Assembly: GCF_023091745.1 (NCBI RefSeq)
Contig: NC_068913.1
Location: forward strand, 39,004,501-39,068,500
Length of the DNA: 64,000 bases
Direction: 5' to 3'
Origin: Budorcas taxicolor
Taxonomy: Eukaryota; Chordata; Mammalia; Artiodactyla; Bovidae
The notes beneath the pieces were generated by a model, which saw only the letters and a program-made list of their open reading frames with translations, did no database searches and was not told the origin of the DNA. Numbering within the stretch: position 1 is the first letter of the stretch; every line of letters begins with the position of its first letter. Positions 56,608-64,000 of this stretch are shown here, one piece after another. The position numbers and the translations under genes are program-made.

Positions 56608-56671
56608 ACAGTGTACATGATCAATTTTATAGGTCTTATGATATAGGCTTTAAACTGCAAATCACACAAGC

Positions 56672-57160
56672 ATTTTTTCTTTTTAATAAGGTGAACCCTG
56701 ATCCTCAGGAAGGGCTATTGGGGTAGCATTTCTGGTAGCAAATAGCAGTTCCCGAGTCTCCCGAGCTTTTGGATTAGCAGCAACAGGGATCAGCCACCAG
56801 CACGGTCTGGTCACACTGGATGAGCATCTTTGTTCTCCTTGTTTGAAGACTCATCCATCAGTTTTTGGTGCTAAGCCACCAAGGCTTTGGAGATGCAGCG
56901 GCAGATGGTGTAAATCTGGGCCGAGAGACCACTGCCCTTTACTTGCACATGCACGACCACGCCCCCCTCTCTCCCGCCCGACCCGAGCGGTTGCTTGTTG
57001 AGCAGAAGCAGATCCAGGTCCAGCATTTGCGGCTCAGTTTGTGGCTTCTTGTTTCACGTTCGTGAGGTTTGCAATGAGCGAGGTTTGAAGTAGCTCTTTT
57101 CTCGCCTCTGAAGATCTGCACAGACTACAGAGGGCCTTTAGGGCGCTCGGCTCCAGCTAT
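56672..57160 (-). pseudogene. RPS16: RPS16 processed pseudogene
   Basis: On the minus strand the text is an intronless, decayed copy of the mRNA for 40S ribosomal protein S16. The pseudo-CDS lies at about 57148-56717, 432 bases against 441 in the intact gene. Recognisable blocks: KGPL-SVQIF near the start (Gln codon now TAG), then GEKRATSNLAHCK, VQVKGSGLSAQIYTI, ISKALVA and MDESSNKENKD, and YQKCYP at the end. The start codon is lost (GAG), and several stops and frameshifts are present. A-rich DNA (56672-56685, T-rich on plus) follows the short 3' UTR, as expected of LINE-mediated retrocopy. Its many CpGs raise the local GC content. Confidence 0.85.
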
Positions 57161-57386
57161 AAAGAGTTCCTCACTGTGCAGTTCCACAACCAGTAAAGGC
57201 CAGTTTTGTTTAATAGATGCTTTTTATTATTATTCAACATTGTTTTAAAAATTCTGGGTAAAACAGTAGGACAAGAAACAAAATTCAGAAATGCAATGAT
57301 TGTAAATGAAAAGAGAGCTATTATTTATAAATGGTAAGACCATATTTCTCAAAAATTAAAGGGGATCGCCTAAAAGCCCTTTAGAG

Positions 57387-57516
57387 TGGTGGTTCCCAAA
57401 GTTACCTTTGATTTCCCACATGATAATCACCTGGGAAATGCCAAAAACAAACAAACAGAAACAACTTGATGCCTGGGTCTTACCTCCAAGAAATTGTGAT
57501 TTAATTGGTCCAGCCA
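57387..57516. mobile_element. hAT-Charlie MITE remnant (MER5/MER20 group)
   Basis: Words tggtggttcccaaagttacc, ataatcacctgggaaatgcc, gatgcctgggtcttacctcc, aagaaattgtgatttaattg and gtccagcc follow the 'agaatcacctggg ... tgatgcctgggccccacccc ... tctgatttaattggtc' pattern of short Charlie MITEs. An A-rich insert (57440-57463) interrupts it. Confidence 0.55.
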
Positions 57517-58814
57517 TTGTTTTGTTTTAATATTAGATTAAAATAATCAGTGCGTATTGCATATAGTAAGTATTGTTTTGTGAAACCCTTGTTTTAAGAT
57601 ATGTGTTTGACATGAATGTGTCTAATGGATACAAAATGAAATCTGTTTACTTGTGGATGTGTTCTGAAAACTTTGAAAGCTTCCCTGAATAGCCTGGCAT
57701 AGGTTTGAAGTGGGAGCTGTATTGTCTCCACTTGGAATATGTTACATAGAACAAGACTGAGATGTTAATGTCTCTTGGAGTGAAGAGAACTCCAGAGGCA
57801 AGAAGCCCTTTCAGAAATGAGTCATGGAAATTAGTGAGGAGAGTGAGCGCCTCTTCGGGACAATGGCAGTAGGGAAGGACCTTACCCAGCCTCAGTGCCT
57901 CCGCAGCCTGACAGAGTAGAGTAAGTCACTACTTTTCCTCCTCCTCCTCTTCATTAATTGCTAAATTCTCAGCTAAGGGTAGTAACAAAAGGGAAGGAAA
58001 TTTCAGCTGGAGGTAACTTGCTTGTAGGGTAGAATGACCCTGGCTGAGGCGCAGTTAGGAGCAGAAACCACTCATCTCCCTGTCTTGTCTCAAGTGAAAG
58101 ATCTATGTGACATTTAATTGTTCCTCTTCTGCATCAAAACATTGCTTGTATTCTTTCCACTTGCCTCAAACATAAATTCAAGTGAGAAAGGGGAGCTTCC
58201 CTTTTAGGTTGTAAATCCTAAGACTGTACATGATGCCTGAAGGAAATTCAGGTCGAGGGGCAGTTAGGCATGTGCACAGGCAGGAAGTGGAGGGAAATGT
58301 ATGAAAGGAATTGGTGGTAGCATAGCTTATGGGATTTTATTGGTATAGTGAAGCTATTTCTATTTCAGGGATAGAGAAATCTTAAAGATCTGTGGTAGGC
58401 AAATGAGAAGACCATGGAAAATTAATCCGTTTACATTCGGTATTTAGTATTCATCTTCATTAAAGTTGTAAGACAGATGTTCCAGTGAGAGTTCCTTACA
58501 TTTCACATGGTAGTTCATCAATGAATGAACATAAATAAACAAAGCAAGACTGTAGCTTCACATTTTTAATTTTTTTCAAACAGATCATAATTTTAGCTAG
58601 ATTCAATCTAAAAATGGAAAGGAATGTCCCCTTTCAGGTTATTTATTTTCTTATTAAGCAGAAGTATTGAGAGTAAGATAGTCAAAATAACTTAAGAAAC
58701 TGATCCCAGGTTTCAGGATTCCTGGTTAGAGTGTTTCCATCAAAGCAAACGTCTGTTTCCTCATAACGAGAATGTTACACCTTACTATATGTTATTATGC
58801 AGTCCAATCATGCA
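57517..58814. other. Unassigned DNA
   Basis: The part 57770-57960 is less AT-rich and ends in a cctcctcctcctc run. No repeat family or long frame was recognised. Confidence 0.5.
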
Positions 58815-58945
58815 TTGATTCATTCATCCTCTCAGAAATTTTTGAATTCATGTTTTGTGCCTGTCACTCTACTAAGTGCTTCTCTCTAAAAGTAGAATGA
58901 GTAGAAAGTTCATGCTCTAGTTGGAGAGAGAGACATTAAATCACT
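58815..58945 (+). mobile_element. L2-type remnant
   Basis: Words gattcattcatcctctcaga, tgttttgtgcctgtcactct, actaagtgcttctctc, ttcatgctctagttggagag follow the L2 order with 'gtgccaggcactgtgctaag ... agtctagtgggggagac'. Old and diverged. Confidence 0.5.
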
Positions 58946-60609
58946 TTGAGAATATTCAGTTCTGGAGAGGGAAGGAAGTTGAACACAAGTTTAATAAATT
59001 CTTATATCTGTCAATGTTCATTAAATACCCTGTTCTCTAGAGTGTAAGAATAGCTTTCTAGCTTTATTTTGTGTCCTCAAAATGAAGTTTAAAAAGTCAA
59101 AGACTATAACAAGAAAAATAAAGATGTGATAAAGTGAAGAAACTTGACACTCTAAAAAGACCTCTAATATGTTTTCTTAAATGTTGTCTTAAATTTTTTC
59201 ATTGAAATATCTCCTTCGAGATTTCCTTAATTTGTCCATGCTTTTACCCAGAAGAAATAGCAATCAGCAAACACAGGCTAATTTTTAAAAGTCACGTTTA
59301 TCACGTATTGGTTTGAGATCCAAAAGCCAAATGTCACATCTCCTGAGGATGCCCATATGGAACAGTGGAATGCAAATATTTGTCTTGAAGTTATTTTTGT
59401 AGGTGCCAACCTTATGTCTTAAGGTGGTTCAAGTTAATCCAAGAGAAAATAAGCAATTCTTTCCCCAACATTTTTACAATGAAGAAGAAGAAAAATATTT
59501 GATAAGTAAAATATTTTGATATCTTTAAATGTATACATTTTCATACGTAGTATCTGTTATAAACTGGAAAATAGAAGTAATAAATCTCATATAAGCATGA
59601 ACAAAACTACAGATTTTTGAAGACATTGATATTAAGAATGTTCTAGTCAATAAGCATACACATACAATGATTTGTTTAAAACAAAGTAGTATATGCAAGT
59701 GTTCTCAACTTGTTTGCTTCTTCTTTGATTTTCCTACAAAGTAGAAATAAATATTAGTACTGGAATAAGCAAAATGATTGCATTAGATTCTTAATAAGAA
59801 GTTTTAATATTAGGCACATATTAGAAGAAGCTGATTCTTAGTTTTTATTGATGTACTGTATGTCAAAATAAAACTCTTCATGTAACAATAAGTACCAAGT
59901 TTCCTTTCTTTAAGAAAATCCATGGTAGTTTCAGGGAAAAATGTATATATGTATTTGTAGACATATGTGTGAATCCAAAGCACAGACAGTATAAATGATA
60001 AATATATAATTTATCATAATATGCCTAATTTAATATGTATTTAATTTGAAACATTTATTTCTGCAGACACCTTGGATTCATTTTATGCTGATTAGAATAC
60101 TGAATTAAATACATATATTTAAAACATAGATATATGTCTTAGAAATGGTTTTACATATAACAAATAAGACTCCCTCCTACTTTTTAATGGCGAATTAGTG
60201 TTCCATCTTAAGGTATAGTATCAACTTTAGAACTCAGGAAAGAAATGAGAATAGAGCAATTAATGCATCATTGAGTGCACTGCATCAGTGAAACAGCAAA
60301 ATGTGCTGACCAAGAGAAAATGTGTGATTTCTCGAATTAACGTCATGTAAGCAAAATTGTTGAGGCAATGAAACTAAAACACAGAAGACTTAGAAGAAGG
60401 CATCAGTGAACCTCAGGGAGCACAACCCCTCAGGCATCACCTGAGTCTCAGTGAGCACACCCTCCCACCCCCAGTGCATTACGATATGATCTACATGTCA
60501 AATAACTTCTACATACATTTGTAAACGTCACTTAGGGAGCTGGGTGGTTCAGTTTTGTATAACAAAATTACTGTGTGACCCATCATTCTCCTTTTCAGTG
60601 GAATTCTTA
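58946..60609. other. AT-rich DNA, nothing recognised
   Basis: No family, exon or RNA gene recognised. A short imperfect direct repeat (cagtgaacctcagggagcac and ctcagtgagcacaccctccc) lies at 60406-60470. Confidence 0.5.
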
Positions 60610-60775
60610 TTAGTGCTTTTATTTATACAATATTCTTTTTCAACATATTATTTGATTTCTTATAAAAACTCTAAAGTTAGAAAAAGTAGAAAAGTAGATT
60701 GTTGATGTTACAGAGAAGTTGAAGCTTGAAAGTTAGACGATGTGCCTAACACAGTGAAGATAACCAGGACTAGAA
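60610..60775 (-). mobile_element. Possible MIR, antisense
   Basis: Words atttcttataaaaactctaa, atgttacagagaagttgaag, cttgaaagttagacgatgtg, cctaacacagtgaagataac fit antisense MIR order, weakly. Confidence 0.4.
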
Positions 60776-61649
60776 AAGTTCATCAAGAAAAATCTCAGTG
60801 TTTGTTGTAATACTTCCTCTCCACCAATAAATAATACATTTTTAAAAATTTAAATTGTAATTATCTTGTACAATTCTTATTTCTTCCATTGTGATATCAT
60901 GGTCGTTTTTATTTAGTGCTTTTTTTTTCTTCTTAGTGCTGTTTTGAAAATTAGGAAAACCAAACAAGAAATAAGAGATATTTCGATCTCTTTGAAAGAC
61001 AGAGAAATCCATTTTGAATAATACTTATTCACTTTCCACTTAAAAATGGCAGTATTTTTTGTGGAAGAGAAACAACTATCATACCATTATTATATTTATG
61101 AATACAAGATTTAGTAAATATTTAAAACATTTATCCAAAATAAATATTTAAAGTAGTTCACAAATAGGCATGAAACTTTTCACTTATAGTGATCCAAATT
61201 GATATGTATAGTTGCTGTACTCTCTTACTCATCTCTTGGGGATAATTAAAAGGAAAAAAATGTAAGGAGGACAACTCCTGTGCCAAAAATTATACTGTGG
61301 AATAGTTTAGAGGCACCAACATGACTTAGGGATGTGGAAATCAGGTCCATAAAAAGTAACTAGGATAACTAGGATCAATTCTACAAGAAAACAATTAATA
61401 CAGTAGTGCAATGAAGTATAGGAGAGCACTTTGTAGAATGAAAGAGTGAACACAGTCACCCTTTGCTTCTGTTATCTTTTGATAGAGTTGCATCACATTT
61501 ATGCTTCATAAATAAATCTTATTTCTATCGTGTTCTCTGTGACACTGAAGCATAACCCAGTATATATCCATAACCCAGTATATTTTATGTCATCTGTAGG
61601 GTTTCTGTCCCAGGGGAACAGAATTTGGTACTTGGAATTAATAGTGGGG
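60776..61649. other. AT-rich DNA, nothing recognised
   Basis: T-rich run at 60922-60933. A tandem word ataacccagtatat occurs twice near 61550-61582. No gene or family recognised. Confidence 0.5.
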
Positions 61650-62015
61650 AGTATTACCGGTTGGGTTCCTTGAGAACCAGACTCAGAGAGAGGTTGGCAT
61701 GCAGGGGGTTTATTAGAGAGTGCTTTTTAGATGGACACATATGGAAGGAGAGGGGGAAACCAAGAGTGGACTGTGACAGCAAGTTGGATGGAAATACTCT
61801 CTTAACTATAGCCTCAGCCAGATGTGGGGGAAGCTGTGAGACTAGGATGATCCTTCAGAGTAGACCTGCATTTTACCTCCGTGTGGGTCAGGCACAGGGT
61901 ATAGGCTGACAGGCTGGACCTCAGGCAAGGTGGCTGTCTTTCTCTTTTCAGCTGAGACATTCCCTGGATGGGCTGATAGCTGAACCCTGTTGACAGCATA
62001 CTCTCACCAGTGGTG
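61650..62015. mobile_element. Probable old interspersed repeat, unassigned
   Basis: Words gtattaccggttgggttcct, tgagaaccagactcagagag, ggttggcatgcagggggttt, attagagagtgc are familiar from an old mammalian LTR-type repeat with 'accagactcagagg ... gcaggtggtttattaggg'. I cannot name it. The 94-codon frame across it (61625-61909) shows no domain. Confidence 0.4.
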
Positions 62016-63869
62016 GAAATAAACTCCCTTTGATCAAGAATATAATTTTCTAGTTATTTGAAGAGCTGCTTCTACTGACAGTTATAAAATTCTTTAGTTA
62101 CTATTTAAAACACTTACATTACATTCCAGTGACTACTATGTGAATGATTTGAAATACTTTACCAAAAAGATAACCTTTAATGAAGGTAGAATAGGCAACT
62201 TGAGTGCTCTTCTCTTCTCAAACATGTCTAGAAGATTTTTGTAAGGACACAGCAATCTCATTGTCTAAAAAGTATTTACCTCTCCACTTGAGTGTATTTT
62301 TCACATTTTAAAACCCTTTACAGTATGATTCATTAAACAAAATTTAAGAGTCTCTGAAGCTAGAGAAGACTAATAAATCATTGTAATTTCATTTGAATTT
62401 TATTATAACTTCTTATCCTTACTTTCTGAAAATCATTTACTTTGAAGATTTTTTAAAAGAACTTCAGAACTTAGTCATATCTTAATCATGTTAAATGGAT
62501 ATTTATTTTATGGGTCATATATATGTTGCAAATGGAGTTAGCAAAAATGTTGAAACAGTTAAAGATGTGGATAGGAGTAGCTTCTATAATGAGGTCTTGG
62601 AATTTACTTATTCAGCTTTTTTTTTGGTTTTATAGATTATTGAGTGAGTATTTAATATGAAAAGGAATAGTGAATTGAAAGGATTATGAAAAAAGTTTGG
62701 ATATAATATTTATCTATGCCAAATGTTGTGCTTTTATAATAATATCTTAGTTCATAGTTAGCAGCTTATTATTTCACCCATTTTCAAGGTCCGATCAGTG
62801 GTTCACTCCAGCTAGTCTTAAAGTATGTTCTTAGTTTCAACAAAGCTCCTATCGATCCCTGATAATATTGTAGTGCAAGTCTGACTTCAGTGAAACAGAT
62901 GAAAATGTTGGATATTATACACATTGATTTTTGATATTTAGTTTTTTCATCCTTTGAGGTTTTTTACAATTTTGAAAATGCTTAGGAACTCCTTTGCTAA
63001 AGACTAGTTTTACAATGAATATTACAAAAAGACTTTACTTTACTTATATTCCATATAAATTCCATATTTATATATGAAAATATTCCATATTTTCCTTAAC
63101 TTAGATGACAGAGTATTACCATAGCAACTATGACAAAAACCATATGTAAGCATATAATTACATAAGGTCCATAAATAAATATAAATTAGAGAGTCATTTT
63201 CATCATAATGCATATGATAGGCAGGAGTTAGAAGTTGTTTTTCTTTTAAAGGTCACTGTCTCATCACAACTTTTTTTTTCTTTTGTATTTTTTTGTAACC
63301 ACTCACATCTATATTTACTCAATTTCTTTAGCAGAAAACTTAGGTTCAAAATATAATCACCACAAATGATATAGCTTGTATCTTCCCATCACTATTACCA
63401 AAAGTAAACAAATAAACTCATTGCTAGGACTGTGTAAATATTTATAATATATTTGATTTTGAGAAAAATTATAATACAAATACTGTTTTAGCCCAAGAAA
63501 TCATTGAAATTATTGGTCTTGGCTACCAACTAATATTGAACTGTAAATTTCAAGGGTGAAATATTTAGATCAAAATGGTGCTATTATATCTCTGGCACCT
63601 GTAGCTTTTCAGTGTTTAAGCACAAGTAGATAGAATATGTATTTCTGAGACCCTTGGAGCTAGAATGTAGTTGTAATATTGATTCTTGAATGCCTGAGAT
63701 AACTGGGCAATATAGGCAGAAGAACTAAACATCATATACTCCATTGGATCAGGGTTTAATGTAGAAGGGGTTTTATGAGTGTGAATCCCCTGGTATTCCT
63801 TTTCTCTCTTTGCCTAACTCACTCCCAAAAAAGAGCAAAGCATAAGCCTTGGGCGTAGACTGTTGGAGG
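62016..63869. other. AT-rich DNA, nothing recognised
   Basis: No repeat family or exon was recognised in this 1.85-kb stretch. Confidence 0.5.
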
Positions 63870-64000
63870 TTATATTAATTTTCTAGAGCTGCCTTAACAA
63901 AGTACCACAAACTGAGTTTCTGAAAACAACATAAATTTATTCTCATAATTTTTGAGGCTAGAAGTACAAAAGAAAGATGTTGGCAGAGACCTGGATTCCT
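63870..64000 (+). mobile_element. MLT1-type LTR, cut by window edge
   Basis: Words ttatattaattttctagagc, tgccttaacaaagtaccaca, aactgagtttctgaaaacaa, cataaatttattctcataat, ttttgaggctagaagtacaa follow the first 130 bases of an MLT1 LTR in sense orientation. The rest lies to the right of the window. Confidence 0.8.

Noticed and set aside
56740..57160. CpG-rich stretch as a promoter or CpG island
   Set aside because: The CpGs come from an RPS16 processed pseudogene; no promoter elements were seen.
1..64000. CRISPR arrays, operons, prophage or plasmid features
   Set aside because: The repeats are dispersed mammalian SINEs and LINEs; there are no regularly spaced repeats, gene clusters or bacterial signals.

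Overview
This window is repeat-rich, AT-rich mammalian DNA from a ruminant, almost certainly a bovid (cattle, buffalo, sheep, goat or a close relative). The diagnosis rests on three linked repeat families: BovB (an RTE-clade LINE), Bov-A/Bov-A2 SINEs built from the BovB 3' tail, and Bov-tA SINEs (a tRNA-Glu-like head on the same tail). Cetartiodactyl CHR-type SINEs, L1 3' ends and older mammalian repeats (MIR, L2, MLT1/MaLR LTRs, hAT-Charlie, Tigger and mariner fragments) lie beneath them. I found no intact host protein-coding gene, no tRNA or rRNA gene, and no CRISPR or prokaryotic feature. The window looks intergenic or deep intronic. The species cannot be fixed from this sequence alone.

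Layout. 1-8.3 kb: BovB fragments at 86-809, 3008-5037 and 7797-8278, an antisense L1 piece, one Bov-A2, one MIR and one L2. 8.3-11.5 kb: AT-rich and repeat-poor. 11.5-18.1 kb: an antisense BovB end, a mariner palindrome, an old MaLR-like LTR, and SINEs with clear target-site duplications (TSDs). 18.35-24.5 kb: two nearly full-length BovB elements, one inserted inside the other with a 13-bp TSD; this is the structural centrepiece. 24.6-40.5 kb: scattered SINEs, a Tigger piece, LTR-like DNA, an unexplained less AT-rich block (32.26-32.83 kb), a MER20-like element and an old antisense L1. 40.5-42.2 kb: a 5'-truncated BovB hit by a Bov-A SINE, leaving a 465-codon open reading frame whose first 30 codons are antisense SINE and the rest BovB reverse transcriptase. 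42-57.2 kb: MIR, L2 and Bov-A copies, a coding-like relic at 46.4-46.9 kb, an L1 joined to BovB (50.5-52.5 kb), a three-level nest (MLT1, L1, Bov-tA) at 53.0-53.8 kb, and an RPS16 processed pseudogene at 56.7-57.2 kb. 57.2-64 kb: mostly unassigned AT-rich DNA with a few old repeats, ending in an MLT1 LTR cut by the window edge.

How the parts relate. BovB supplies the endonuclease and reverse transcriptase thought to mobilise the Bov-A and Bov-tA SINEs, which share its 3' tail. The ten BovB copies make up about 13.4 kb, a fifth of the window; eight lie on the plus strand. They fall into two sequence types, and the nested copy is of the type that inserted later. No BovB copy here encodes both enzymes without interruption. 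Repeat family names come from recalled consensus features, not from a database search; older subfamily names (MER20, MER58, MLT1 subtypes) are the least certain.
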